Numbered from the stretch's first letter, positions 1-9,753 are shown. The stretch: DNA of 64,000 nucleotides from Corynebacterium aquatimens (GCF_030408395.1 NZ_CP046980.1:2232001-2296000), one strand, 5' to 3'. Made by a program: numbers and translations. The notes: generated by a model not told the origin, from the sequence alone.

Positions 1-1274
1 CCAAGACCGAACCGACCACAACCACCAAGGTCGAATCGACAACGACTACGGAGACAACCACCGTCGAGAAGCCGACGACCATTACGTCGGTGACGACGAA
101 GACGGAACCGACCACAACCACCAAGGTCGAATCGACAACGACCACGGAAACGACCACCACAACGGCTACCCCGTCAACCGTGACCACCACGGCAACAACG
201 ACCAAGACGGAGCCGACCACAACCACCAAGGTCGAATCGACAACGACTACAGAAACGACCACCACAACGGCTACCCCGTCAACCGTGACCACCACGGCAA
301 CAACGACCAAGACGGAGCCGACCACGACCACCAAGGTCGAGCCGACTACGACTACGGCGACGACCACCGTTGAGAAGCCGACGACCGTCACGTCGGTGAC
401 GACCAAGACCGAGCCGACCACGACCACCAAGGTCGAATCGACAACGACCACGGCGACCACCACCGTCGAGAAGCCGACGACCGCTACGGCCACGACGACT
501 GTCGGTGAGGTCACCAAGTCGACAACGGCAACGACGACGGAGACGAAGACGGATACAACGACCGTCGAGAAGCCAACGACGCTCTCCACGACGGTGAAGG
601 AGACGGCGACTGAGACCGTCGAGAAGCCGACGACTGTGGTGAAGCCGACGACCGTGACGGCCAAGGAAACGGTGACCACAAAGGAAACCGCAACCGAGCG
701 TGCGACGACCACTGTGGACCGTCCGACGACCGTCACAGAGAAGGAGACCGTCACCACGACGGCGACCAACAATGTGACCACCACGCAGCAGGTCCCAGGT
801 GCGACGGGTACGCTTCCGGCGCCGGCTGTGGATGCGTCGAAGGTTGTGGAGACCCCCGCTGGCCGCGACGTCACGCTCACCGCGTCCACGACGCCGGGTA
901 CGAAGGGCGAGATCGTCTTTGTGACCAAGGACGGCCAGGTCCTGGGCAAGGCGCCTATCGGCAAGGACGGCACCGCGAAGCTGACCCACAGCTTCACCAC
1001 TCCGGGTTCCTACGAGATCCAGTCCTACGTCCAAGCACCCGACGGCACGAAGGGCCAGAAGTCCCCGAGCTTCACCGTCACCGTTGCGGACAAGGGCGGC
1101 TCGAGCGTCAAGCTCGGTGCAGGCTCCGCGGACAGCTCCAGCACGGACAACAAGACCGCGCTCTACGCCGGAATCGGTGTTCTGCTGGCCTTCCTGCTGG
1201 GCGCGATCAGCATCGCTCTGCTGGGTCACCCGGCTGTGAAGAAGTTCTTCGCGAGCATCGGGATTCACTACTAA
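1..1274 (+). CDS. Thr-rich Ig-like surface protein, C-terminal part (5' end outside window)
   Basis: The frame is open from the first bases of the window to a TAA at 1272-1274, so the gene is truncated by the window edge; a GTG at 90 is only an internal valine. About the first 265 visible codons are a low-complexity Thr/Lys/Glu/Val stalk built from units such as KTEPTTTT, KVESTTTT and TVEKPTT, likely a rigid and perhaps O-glycosylated spacer (inference). One Ig-like domain follows (about nt 820-1090, with the GTKGEIVF core), then a Gly/Ser linker, one hydrophobic helix (about nt 1165-1215) and the short tail HPAVKKFFASIGIHY. The last 150 residues closely match the end of the next surface gene (1954-8433), so the two are paralogues. 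There is no LPXTG motif. A strong terminator follows at 1296-1332. Role: exported, membrane- or envelope-anchored surface protein; ligand unknown. Confidence 0.85.
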   Translation, partial: KTEPTTTTKVESTTTTETTTVEKPTTITSVTTKTEPTTTTKVESTTTTETTTTTATPSTVTTTATTTKTEPTTTTKVESTTTTETTTTTATPSTVTTTATTTKTEPTTTTKVEPTTTTATTTVEKPTTVTSVTTKTEPTTTTKVESTTTTATTTVEKPTTATATTTVGEVTKSTTATTTETKTDTTTVEKPTTLSTTVKETATETVEKPTTVVKPTTVTAKETVTTKETATERATTTVDRPTTVTEKETVTTTATNNVTTTQQVPGATGTLPAPAVDASKVVETPAGRDVTLTASTTPGTKGEIVFVTKDGQVLGKAPIGKDGTAKLTHSFTTPGSYEIQSYVQAPDGTKGQKSPSFTVTVADKGGSSVKLGAGSADSSSTDNKTALYAGIGVLLAFLLGAISIALLGHPAVKKFFASIGIHY

Positions 1275-1295
1275 GCGCGACTCAGTAAACGCGTA

Positions 1296-1332
1296 AAAGA
1301 GCGGCAGGAGAGTTGGACTCCTGCCGCTCTTT
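1296..1332 (+). terminator. Rho-independent terminator
   Basis: A perfect 15-bp stem (AAAGAGCGGCAGGAG paired with its complement) with a 7-base loop lies 22 bases after the stop codon at 1274. The A/T ends of the stem let it act in both directions, so it may also serve the convergent hicB-like gene. Confidence 0.9.
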
Positions 1333-1356
1333 AACGTTGTTAGGGCCTTCCACGAC

Positions 1357-1689
1357 TTACGTCTTTGCCAACTTGTAACTCACCCAAGCATTGAGGGAAA
1401 CGCCTTCGCGCGCTGCATCCATGCAAAGTTCCCGGTGAAGGGAGCTGCTTATCCGCACGTTGAACTTGCCGGAATAATCACGTTGACCGAGAGGAGCAGG
1501 GGGTTACTCACCGTTACTTCGCATGTCCTCAAGAATCTCTTCGATGAGGTTCCGCATTCCATCTTGCGATCCCTGAAGAGTGGAATCCAACCATGAAAGA
1601 CGAGGGAACTCCGCTACCGTGGTGACGAATTCGCGGTCCTCCTCTGACCAGAAGGTCTGGTACGTATATTTTTCGGCAGTGATAGTCAT
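1357..1689 (-). pseudogene. HicB-family antitoxin-like gene interrupted by an in-frame stop
   Basis: Reading on the minus strand from ATG at 1689 (GGAGG 8 bases upstream), 61 codons encode a typical HicB N-terminus (MTITAEKYTYQTFW..., AEFPRLSWL, IEEILEDMRSNGE). A TAA follows at 1504-1506. The same frame then continues for 48 codons with an intact HicB-type C-terminal DNA-binding segment (PLGQRDYSGKFNVRI, LHRELCMDAAREGVSLNAW) to a real stop at 1357-1359. Removing the single TAA restores a normal-length protein of about 110 residues. No hicA-like toxin gene is visible beside it; solo HicB-like proteins are common in actinobacteria. It could be a recent pseudogene, a sequencing error, or a readthrough product. 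Confidence 0.8.
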
Positions 1690-1797
1690 GACCGGCCTCC
1701 TTCCCTTTCGTTCATTTTCTCGATAGCCGCCAGCACCAAGCAACCCTAGGGTTTTCGCTCTACGACGCGCTAGATCCAGCCAGCGTCACCTGGGAAA

Positions 1798-1850
1798 TGA
1801 ACAAGACCTGAACGCTTCTTGAATTTTTATATTTCCGCTGGTCATAAACC
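1798..1850 (+). promoter_or_regulatory. Shared upstream element with 11-bp direct repeat, copy 1
   Basis: TGAAC at 1798 and again at 1809 (11-bp period, second copy within ACCTGAAC), followed by CTGGT at 1838. The same arrangement occurs upstream of 9871, 15178 and 44557. It lies 156 bases before the GTG start at 1954. Likely a response-regulator operator (inference from geometry). Confidence 0.6.
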
Positions 1851-1953
1851 TTCGAAGAGGTGACATCAAAACCTGCTGTCTATAACCTTGGTGTATCCAT
1901 ATAGCCAGCCCCGTTGCGCAGCTGAGAGGGGCTTTTAGACAAGAGGTATCAAC

Positions 1954-4900
1954 GTGTCCCGTCGTCTCCCCTTCCGTACAGCTATTGCTGGTTTGACCGC
2001 CCTCACCATCGTCACCCCATCCATCTATCCGGCAGGCCTATCCCCCATCGCCATCGCGCAGGTACGTGAGGATCACTCGGAAGAGAACCAGCTCTCTTTC
2101 AATCAACCTCCCGCAACAGTTGCGTACAACACCGCCGCCAACTTCACCGTCAACGTCCCCAACGCCGACGGCGGGTCCGTGCAGTTCTTCCTGGACAATG
2201 TCGCGGTCGGCACCCCAGTAACCGTGACTGGCGGCCAGGCGATCGGCACCATCACGCCGAAGTCCTTCTTGGAGCACACCGTCACGGCCCGCTTCGTGGA
2301 CAAGAACGGCTTTAACCCGCGTGAAGACGTCACGGTGAACTTCAACACGCCGGTGAACATCCCGCCGGAGCGGAAGAGCGGCAACAGCCCGGAGTACGAC
2401 AGCTATACTTCGACGGTCAACGGTAAGACCGGCACCGTGGACAACCCAGTGTCGATCCAACCTGGGACCGAAATAACCGTCCGTGGCGTCATGAACGTGC
2501 CGTCGTCTTCAAAGATCTACGAATTTGGTTTGAACCCTGCTCCTGGGGCGGCTTTCGTCTCGGGCAAATCAATCACACCAAATAAGACCAAGTTGAAAAG
2601 TCCTCTGGGCACCTGGGAGGGCTCCAACCTCCCGGTAAACCCAGGCTTCTTCGCCGTGCTCCTCGAGCCGGGCTTGTTTACCAACTACTCAGGAAACCAA
2701 ACCGTGGAGGGCAAGTTCACGGCCCCGACCACTCCAGGTGTCTATTTCACTCAACTTGCGACCTACAAGTACTTCAACAACTCCACATATTTCCTGCGCC
2801 GCTTGGATGATTCGGTGTACCGCGTCGAAAAGCCGGAGCTGCCAGAAAAGAACCTGCGCAAAGAGGTAACGATCGAGGTACCTGCCGGGCAGACGTTCGA
2901 GGCGAATGTTGAGGGCGAACTGAAGGCTACGGTCACCACGCCTGGTGCGAAAGGCACCGTCGTGTTCACGGTCGGCACGACCAAGTTGGGCTCCGCCACC
3001 GTTGCTGATGACGGCACAGCGACGATCAAGCACACCTTCACCGAAGAGGGCACTCCAACCGTCAAGGCAACATTCACGCCGAAGGCTGGCACGAACTGGG
3101 CGGAGTCCTCGGCAACCGAGACCGTCACAGTGAAGGCTCCGGCTGGTAAGACGCAGTCCACGATCAAGTTCGTCGACGCCCCGACCACAGGTACGGCCAA
3201 CGGAGCACTGACGCTTCCGGTCCAGGTCGGTCCCACCAACATTCCCGGCTCCATCCAGCTGTTTGAGGTCGCCGAAGACGGAACCGAAACACCCGTTGCA
3301 GGCGCCACAGCAACCGTGACCGATGCAGACAACACCGCGCAGCTGACCTACACCCCGACCTCTGCAGGGACGAAGAAGCTCAAGGCTGTGTTCACCCCCA
3401 ACGACACGGCAAACTTCATTGGCAGCAACGCAACGCTCAACGTCGAGGTCGCAAAGAAGGGCACGACGCTCACGCTCGACGGCACACCGACCGAAGGCGT
3501 TGCGGGTGAAGAACTGACGCTGACCGCAACCGTGGCCAACAACGTCCCCGGTACGGTCCAGTTCTACGACACCACCGGCGACACCGACACCAAGATCGGC
3601 AACGCCGTGCCGGTCACCGCAGAGAACAACAAAGCCACCACGGCGTACACCCCGGCAACGTCGGGCACGAAGAACATCAAGGCCGTCTTCACCCCCACCA
3701 ACCAGGACGCTTACAACGGCACCGAAGCAACTGGCGAGATCGAGGTCGCCAAGAAGGCCACCACGCTCACGCTCGACGGCACACCGACCGAAGGCGTTGC
3801 GGGTGAAGAACTGACGCTGACCGCAACCGTCGGCAACAACGTCCCCGGTACGGTCCAGTTCTACGACACCACCGGCGACACCGACACCAAGATCGGCAAC
3901 GCCGTGCCGGTCACCGCAGAGAACAACAAAGCCACCACGGCGTACACCCCGGCAACGTCGGGCACGAAGAACATCAAGGCCGTCTTCACCCCGACCAACA
4001 CGAACGCGTTCAACGGTACCGACGCAACCGTCGACATTGAGGTCGCAAAGAAGGCCACCACGCTCACGCTCGACGGCACCCCGACCGAAGGCGTTGCGGG
4101 TGAAGAACTGACGCTGACCGCCACCGTCGGCAACAACGTCCCCGGTACGGTCCAGTTCTACGACACCACCGGCGACACCGACACCAAGATCGGCAACGCC
4201 GTGCCGGTCACCGCAGAGAACAACACAGCAACTGCGCCCTACACCCCGGCAACGTCGGGCACGAAGAACATCAAGGCCGTCTTCACCCCGACCAACACGA
4301 ACGCGTTCAACGGTACCGACGCAACCGTCGACATTGAGGTCGCAAAGAAGGCCACCACGCTCACGCTCGACGGCACCCCGACCGAAGGCGTTGCGGGTGA
4401 AGAACTGACGCTGACCGCCACCGTCGGCAACAACGTCCCCGGTACGGTCCAGTTCTACGACACCACCGGCGACACCGACACCAAGATCGGCAACGCCGTG
4501 CCGGTCACCGCGGAGAACAACACAGCAACTGCGCCCTACACCCCGGCAACGTCGGGCACGAAGAACATCAAGGCCGTCTTCACCCCGACCAACACGAACG
4601 CGTTCAACGGTACCGACGCAACCGTCGACATTGAGGTCGCAAAGAAGGCCACCACGCTCACGCTCGACGGCACCCCGCAAACCGGAACCGTCGGTGAGGA
4701 ACTGAACCTGACCGCCACCGTCGGCGACAACATCCCCGGCTCGGTGCAGTTCTACGAAGTCGTCGACGGCACCCAAACCGAAATCGGCCTCCCCGCGGAT
4801 GCACCCGCCGGCACCGCCACCGCGACGCACACGCCGACCAGCGACGGCAACAAGACCTACAAAGCCGTCTTCACACCCACCAACCAGGATGTTTACAACG

Positions 4901-7900
4901 GCGACGACGCAACCTGGACCGTCAACGTCGCCAAGAAGACCGTCGGTTTCACGCTCGAAGCGGAAAGCGACAAGTTCGCCGGCGACCAGATCACGGTTAC
5001 AGCAACCGTTGACCCTGCCCTCGAAGGCACCGTCGAGTTCTTCGATAACGGGGTGTCGATTGGTACGGCGACCGTCGATAAGCAAACTGGCGTTGCCACC
5101 TTGACCGATACTTTCACCACCGGCAACCACCCGCTGTCCGCTGTGTTCACGCCGCAGGATTCGGCTACGTACAACAGCCCCTCGGCAAACACCAACCTCT
5201 ACGTCAAGGAGCGCGGCCGCAAGGCCACCACAACGACGGTGACCGCGGACCCGAACCAGGTCACCCTCGGCCAGTCCACCACGCTCACCGCGAACGTCAC
5301 CCCGGGTGTGCAGGGCCACGTGATCTTCTCCGACGAGGATGGCTCCCTGGGCTGGGCCCCAGTAAACAATGGCGCCGCTTCGTTCACTTACATGCCGAAG
5401 TCCGGCGGCACCAAGACGGTCACCGCCCAATTCGTCCCCACCGGCGGCGCCGTGGACACCCACAACGGATCGAACGGCTCAACCACCGTCACCGTCGACG
5501 CTTCTAACGTGCCCACGCAACAGACCACCATCGCCCTGATCGGCCCCGCGAAAGACTACGTCGGGGAGAACTTCACCCTCACCGCCATGGTCGCCCCAAG
5601 GGAGGCGAAGGGCACAATCACGCTTTACGACGGCCCCAACCAGGTAGACAGCCAATCCCTCAGCGATGGTCGCGCGAAATTCACCGTAAGCCGCAACAAT
5701 CCGGGGTCCTACGAGTTCAAAGCCGTGTTCGTCCCTGAGCAGAACAGCCCGTACGCTACATCCGAAGACTCACACGCGGTCACCATCGACGAGAAACCTG
5801 TCACGACCACCACCGTCTCCACCACCACAACCGAGCCGACGACGGTCACCAACATCACCACCACAACCGAGCCGACGACGGTCCGTGAGACGGAAACCAA
5901 GACCGAAACCACGGTCACGACTGAGCCGACGACGCTTCGCGAGACCGAAACGAAGACCGAAACCACGGTCACGACCCAGCCGACCACGGTCATCAACACC
6001 ACGACCACGACTGAGCCGACGACGGTCACCAACACCACGACCACGACGGAACCGACGACGCTTCGCGAGACGGAAACGAAGACCGAAACCACGGTCACGA
6101 CCCAGCCGACCACGGTGACTAACACCACGACCACGACTGAGCCGACCACGATCCGCGAGACGGAAACCAAGACCGAAACCACGACCAACACCACGACCAC
6201 GACTCAGCCGACCACGGTCACCAACACCACCACCACGACTGAGCCGACCACGATCCGCGAGACCGAAACCACGGTCACGACCCAGCCGACCACGGTCACC
6301 AACACCACCACCACGACTGAACCGACCACGGTCCGTGAGACGGAAACCAAGACCGAGACCACCACCACGACTCAGCCGACCACGGTCACCAACACCACGA
6401 CCACGACTGAGCCGACGACGGTGACCAACACCACGACGGAAACCAAGACCGAAACCACGGTCACGACCCAGCCGACCACGGTGACTAACACCACCACCAC
6501 GACTGAGCCGACGACGGTCCGTGAGACGGAGACGGAAACCAAGACCGAAACCACGGTCACGACTGAGCCGACGACGGTCCGTGAGACGGAAACCAAGACC
6601 AACACCACCACCACGACTCAGCCGACAACGGTGACCAACACCACGACGGAAACCAAGACCAACACCACCACCACGACCCAGCCGACCACGGTGACTAACA
6701 CCACGACCACGACTGAGCCGACCACGATCCGCGAGACCGAAACGAAGACCGAAACCACGGTCACGACGGAACCGACGACGCTTCGCGAAACCGAGACCAA
6801 GACCGAAACCACGGTCACGACCCAGCCGACCACGGTCACCAACACCACGACCACGACTGAGCCGACCACGATCCGCGAGACGGAAACCAAGACCGAAACC
6901 ACGACCAACACCACGACCACGACTCAGCCGACCACGGTGACTAACACCACGACCACGACTGAGCCGACGACGCTTCGTGAGACGGAAACCAAGACCAACA
7001 CCACGACCACGACTGAGCCGACCACGATCCGCGAGACCGAGACGAAGACCGAAACCACGGTCACGACCCAGCCGACCACGGTGACTAACACCACGACCAC
7101 GACTGAGCCGACCACGATCCGCGAGACCGAAACGAAGACCGAAACCACGGTCACGACGGAACCAACGACGCTTCGCGAAACCGAGACCAAGACCGAAACC
7201 ACGGTCACGACCCAGCCGACCACGGTGACTAACACCACGACCACGACTGAGCCGACCACGATCCGCGAGACGGAAACCAAGACCGAAACCACGACCAACA
7301 CCACGACCACGACCCAGCCGACCACGGTGACTAACACCACGACCACGACTCAGCCGACCACGGTCACCAACACCACGACCACGACTCAGCCGACCACGGT
7401 CACCAACACCACGACCTCGACTGAGCCGACGACGGTCCGTGAGACGGAAACCAAGACCAACACCACGACCACGACTGCGCCGACGACGGTGACCAACACC
7501 ACCACCACGACTGAGCCAACCACGGTCACCAACACCACAACCACGACTCAGCCGACCACGGTGACTAACACCACGACCACGACTCAGCCGACGACGGTCC
7601 GTGAGACGGAGACGGAAACCAAGACCAACACCACCACCACGACTGAGCCGACGACGCTTCGCGAAACCGAGACCAAGACCGAGACCACGGTCACGACTGA
7701 GCCGACGACGATCCGCGAGACGGAAACCAAGACCGAGACCACGGTCACGACTGAGCCGACGACGGTCCGGGAGACGGAAACCAAGACCGAGACCACGGTC
7801 ACGACTGAGCCGACGACGGTGAAGGAGACTGAGACAGTCAACAAGCCGACTACGGCGAAGGAAACGGTCCGGGAGACGGTGACGGAGACGGTGGCTCCGG

Positions 7901-8433
7901 TCGTCGATAAGCCTGCGGCTCCTGCGGTTGACGCGAGCGAGGTCAAGGAGACTGAGCTTGGCCGCATGATCACGCTTGTTGCGGGTACGGCGCCGGGTAC
8001 AAAGGGGACGATGCACTTCGAGCTGATCGATGGAACGCCGCTGGGCGAGGCTGCGATCGGGGCGGATGGAACCGCGCGATTCACGCACACCTTCACTACG
8101 CCAGGTGTGTATGAGATCCACTCCTACGTCAAGAGCGCGAACGGCGTCAAGGGTGGCTACTCCGTACCGTTTACGGTGACGGTCGCAGAAAAGAACGTGG
8201 CACCGGGAACGTCGAGCGCTGGGGCGTCCAACGCATCGAGCACTGAATCGAAGACCGGGTCGAGCAACGACTCGAAGACTGGGTCGAGCCTGAGCGAAAA
8301 TGGATCCAGCAAAACCGGGATTTACGCTGGTATTGGTGTTATTATCACGTTCTTGTTGGGAACGATTGGTTTGGTGGTTCTGAAGCACCCGGCGGTGCGG
8401 GACTTCTTTGCCAGCATCGGTATCCGTTATTAA
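1954..8433 (+). CDS. Large Ig-like repeat surface protein with long Thr-rich stalk (2159 aa)
   Basis: GTG start at 1954 preceded by AGAGG; it is chosen because it gives a clean signal peptide (MSRRLPFRTAIAGLTALT..., cleavage near residue 36). Order: Ig-like domain (~45-135); the shared N-terminal domain (~137-300, with YDSYTSTVNG, NPGFF, PGVYFTQLATYKYF); about ten Ig-like domains (~300-1270), five of them in a 99-residue tandem array; a very long Thr-rich stalk (~1280-1980) made of TTTEPTTVRETETKTETTV-like units; one more Ig-like domain (~1986-2080); a Ser-rich linker; a single helix (~2122-2144); and the tail ending ASIGIRY. It has no LPXTG. The C-terminal portion is paralogous to the gene at 1-1274. 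It probably forms an extended fibre from the cell envelope; binding partner unknown. The next gene starts 31 bases downstream and is likely co-transcribed. Confidence 0.9.
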   Translation: MSRRLPFRTAIAGLTALTIVTPSIYPAGLSPIAIAQVREDHSEENQLSFNQPPATVAYNTAANFTVNVPNADGGSVQFFLDNVAVGTPVTVTGGQAIGTITPKSFLEHTVTARFVDKNGFNPREDVTVNFNTPVNIPPERKSGNSPEYDSYTSTVNGKTGTVDNPVSIQPGTEITVRGVMNVPSSSKIYEFGLNPAPGAAFVSGKSITPNKTKLKSPLGTWEGSNLPVNPGFFAVLLEPGLFTNYSGNQTVEGKFTAPTTPGVYFTQLATYKYFNNSTYFLRRLDDSVYRVEKPELPEKNLRKEVTIEVPAGQTFEANVEGELKATVTTPGAKGTVVFTVGTTKLGSATVADDGTATIKHTFTEEGTPTVKATFTPKAGTNWAESSATETVTVKAPAGKTQSTIKFVDAPTTGTANGALTLPVQVGPTNIPGSIQLFEVAEDGTETPVAGATATVTDADNTAQLTYTPTSAGTKKLKAVFTPNDTANFIGSNATLNVEVAKKGTTLTLDGTPTEGVAGEELTLTATVANNVPGTVQFYDTTGDTDTKIGNAVPVTAENNKATTAYTPATSGTKNIKAVFTPTNQDAYNGTEATGEIEVAKKATTLTLDGTPTEGVAGEELTLTATVGNNVPGTVQFYDTTGDTDTKIGNAVPVTAENNKATTAYTPATSGTKNIKAVFTPTNTNAFNGTDATVDIEVAKKATTLTLDGTPTEGVAGEELTLTATVGNNVPGTVQFYDTTGDTDTKIGNAVPVTAENNTATAPYTPATSGTKNIKAVFTPTNTNAFNGTDATVDIEVAKKATTLTLDGTPTEGVAGEELTLTATVGNNVPGTVQFYDTTGDTDTKIGNAVPVTAENNTATAPYTPATSGTKNIKAVFTPTNTNAFNGTDATVDIEVAKKATTLTLDGTPQTGTVGEELNLTATVGDNIPGSVQFYEVVDGTQTEIGLPADAPAGTATATHTPTSDGNKTYKAVFTPTNQDVYNGDDATWTVNVAKKTVGFTLEAESDKFAGDQITVTATVDPALEGTVEFFDNGVSIGTATVDKQTGVATLTDTFTTGNHPLSAVFTPQDSATYNSPSANTNLYVKERGRKATTTTVTADPNQVTLGQSTTLTANVTPGVQGHVIFSDEDGSLGWAPVNNGAASFTYMPKSGGTKTVTAQFVPTGGAVDTHNGSNGSTTVTVDASNVPTQQTTIALIGPAKDYVGENFTLTAMVAPREAKGTITLYDGPNQVDSQSLSDGRAKFTVSRNNPGSYEFKAVFVPEQNSPYATSEDSHAVTIDEKPVTTTTVSTTTTEPTTVTNITTTTEPTTVRETETKTETTVTTEPTTLRETETKTETTVTTQPTTVINTTTTTEPTTVTNTTTTTEPTTLRETETKTETTVTTQPTTVTNTTTTTEPTTIRETETKTETTTNTTTTTQPTTVTNTTTTTEPTTIRETETTVTTQPTTVTNTTTTTEPTTVRETETKTETTTTTQPTTVTNTTTTTEPTTVTNTTTETKTETTVTTQPTTVTNTTTTTEPTTVRETETETKTETTVTTEPTTVRETETKTNTTTTTQPTTVTNTTTETKTNTTTTTQPTTVTNTTTTTEPTTIRETETKTETTVTTEPTTLRETETKTETTVTTQPTTVTNTTTTTEPTTIRETETKTETTTNTTTTTQPTTVTNTTTTTEPTTLRETETKTNTTTTTEPTTIRETETKTETTVTTQPTTVTNTTTTTEPTTIRETETKTETTVTTEPTTLRETETKTETTVTTQPTTVTNTTTTTEPTTIRETETKTETTTNTTTTTQPTTVTNTTTTTQPTTVTNTTTTTQPTTVTNTTTSTEPTTVRETETKTNTTTTTAPTTVTNTTTTTEPTTVTNTTTTTQPTTVTNTTTTTQPTTVRETETETKTNTTTTTEPTTLRETETKTETTVTTEPTTIRETETKTETTVTTEPTTVRETETKTETTVTTEPTTVKETETVNKPTTAKETVRETVTETVAPVVDKPAAPAVDASEVKETELGRMITLVAGTAPGTKGTMHFELIDGTPLGEAAIGADGTARFTHTFTTPGVYEIHSYVKSANGVKGGYSVPFTVTVAEKNVAPGTSSAGASNASSTESKTGSSNDSKTGSSLSENGSSKTGIYAGIGVIITFLLGTIGLVVLKHPAVRDFFASIGIRY
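3466..4950 (+). repeat. 297-bp near-identical tandem Ig-domain repeats
   Basis: Five units starting at about 3466, 3763, 4060, 4357 and 4654, spaced exactly 297 bases (99 codons). The first four are almost identical at DNA level; the fifth is diverged. Units 3 and 4 differ by only a few bases, suggesting recent duplication or gene conversion. Copy number can change without shifting the frame. Confidence 0.9.
5800..7850 (+). repeat. Degenerate Thr-rich coding repeat array
   Basis: About 2 kb of interleaved short units encoding EPTTVTNTTTT, EPTTIRETETKTETT and QPTTVTNTT variants. Many stretches are identical at DNA level over tens of bases, so length variation by slippage or recombination is expected and assembly here may be unreliable. 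Confidence 0.9.
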
Positions 8434-8464
8434 CCACGCACACCCCTGGGGAATTGAGGAAGCT

Positions 8465-9286
8465 ATGACACTCCACTCCGCACGCCGCGCACTGATTGCT
8501 GGGGCGACCGCCGCGTCCGTAGTTGTTGCGGGCCTTACTGCGCCGAGTTCTGCGCTAGCGAAGGATCTCAACGGTGCAACGGCTGAGGTCACTGAAACCA
8601 TTGACACGGACATCATCGAAGACACCGAGGATGTTGACTCCGTGGACATTGGTCCGGAGCTTGTATCAGCACTGGGGCAGCCGGTCCCCGCGTTTGCCGG
8701 ATTCATCCCGCCAGCAGTTTTAGGCGGCGTGACCAAGCTGTTGGCAAAGGTTGACCCGGGCACGGTGGGCCAGGTGCAGTTCGTCCTGGAGAACGGGACT
8801 CCGCTGGGCGCCGGCGACATCGATGCTGACGGCAACGCCTCCTACGACTGGACTGCGGTGAAGACGGGCACCTACCGCATCAAGGCCCGCGTGCTGGGCC
8901 CCGCTGATGCCACAGGGATTCGCCCGGAGGGACCGTTCACGGAGCTTTTCGACGTCCACGTGCTGCGCCCCGGTAGCTCCATCAACGTGGAAGTTGAAGG
9001 TGGTGTGGACAACACCGCCGGGATCGGCGGGGCGCTTGGAATCGCGGCCAGCCTGGTCCTCCTCCTGGGCAGCCAGACCTACATCCCGTTCCTCAACTCG
9101 GTGATCACCACCTCACAAAAGCAGCTGGGCATTTTCAACGAGGACCTGGCCAACCAGGTACAGCGTGGCCTGCCGATGGTTGGCGGTGTGCTGGGCTTGA
9201 TCGCCCTGGCCGCGTCGATTGGCACTCTGGCCAAAGCGGGCGTTGACGGGTCTTTGAAGGTCACCAGCTCGAAGGTGGAAAAGTAG
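8465..9286 (+). CDS. Secreted Ig-like protein with two-helix membrane module (273 aa)
   Basis: ATG at 8465 follows GAGGA by 4 bases, 31 bases after the preceding stop; an upstream in-frame start at 8408 would overlap the previous gene and lacks a signal peptide. Signal peptide ~1-32 (MTLHSARRALIAG..., cleavage after ALA). An acidic Asp/Glu/Thr segment (~35-60) is followed by one Ig-like domain (~90-170). The two-helix module comes last: helix 1 ~186-202 ending LLLGSQ, connector QKQLGIFNEDLA ~218-229, helix 2 ~237-258, then the polar tail LKVTSSKVEK. It is much smaller than its neighbour. The pair may act together, for instance a small anchored partner of the 2159-residue fibre (inference). 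Function unknown. Confidence 0.85.
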   Translation: MTLHSARRALIAGATAASVVVAGLTAPSSALAKDLNGATAEVTETIDTDIIEDTEDVDSVDIGPELVSALGQPVPAFAGFIPPAVLGGVTKLLAKVDPGTVGQVQFVLENGTPLGAGDIDADGNASYDWTAVKTGTYRIKARVLGPADATGIRPEGPFTELFDVHVLRPGSSINVEVEGGVDNTAGIGGALGIAASLVLLLGSQTYIPFLNSVITTSQKQLGIFNEDLANQVQRGLPMVGGVLGLIALAASIGTLAKAGVDGSLKVTSSKVEK

Positions 9287-9337
9287 CACTCCCTAGCCGT
9301 ACCTCAGTTTTGGCCGGCGACACCGGTCTGCATGTTC

Positions 9338-9371
9338 GACGCCCGTAGCGGTGAATGCTGCGGGCGTCTTT
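9338..9371 (+). terminator. Rho-independent terminator
   Basis: 12-bp stem (GACGCCCGTAGC against GCTGCGGGCGTC, one G-T pair) with a 7-base loop and a short T run, 51 bases past the stop at 9286. Confidence 0.75.
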
Positions 9372-9430
9372 GCACAAGCGGTTTTGCTCGGGAGTGTGGT
9401 GGGGTTGGTGCTGGGATCAGCAGGGACGTC

Positions 9431-9541
9431 TGACGATTTTGACACCGTCGGCTGAAGTTTCTGGGTCCAGCAGATAAACTTGCAGGTCAAAAACGTGCAT
9501 AATTACTTATAGGTCGTGCGGGTGTTAGCGGTGTCAGGATG
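9431..9541. repeat. Dispersed ~110-bp inverted-repeat element, copy 1
   Basis: Contains TGACGATTTTGACACC at 9431, GCAGGTCAAAAAC at 9482, CTTATAGGTCG about 24 bases further on, and GTCAGGATG at 9533. A second copy at 56754-56864 has the same blocks at identical spacing (51 and 51 bases). See the findings. Confidence 0.7.
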
Positions 9542-9580
9542 TCTCTGAATACATGCCAAGCGTATCCAACAGACAGCCGC

Positions 9581-9665
9581 GATCGGAAGGATCTAGCTTT
9601 CAGGGTGTCGGAAGTGATCGGGAGCGATCGGCAGTGACCGATCGACAGAGAACGACGGCGATCGG
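9581..9665. repeat. Cluster of GATCGG boxes
   Basis: GATCGG at 9581, 9616, 9626 and 9660 and its complement CCGATC at 9638, all inside 85 bases upstream of the 9871 gene. It could be an operator cluster; nothing more can be shown from sequence. Confidence 0.4.
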
Positions 9666-9700
9666 CCAGAGTGTTAATCCGATGAAACACACGGTGGAAG

Positions 9701-9753
9701 TGAACTAGACCTGAACACTCGCGGAAGTTTTGAAGAATCCGCTGGTAAGAAAC
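9701..9753 (+). promoter_or_regulatory. Shared upstream element with 11-bp direct repeat, copy 2
   Basis: TGAAC at 9701 and 9712, then GCGGAA and CTGGT at 9742, matching the elements before 1954, 15178 and 44557. It lies 170 bases upstream of the 9871 start. Confidence 0.6.

Noticed and set aside
5770..8835. Long minus-strand ORF opposite the Thr-rich stalk
   Set aside because: It is the mirror of the ACC/ACG-rich repeat; the protein is Arg/Gly/Leu-rich nonsense with no start signal or family match.
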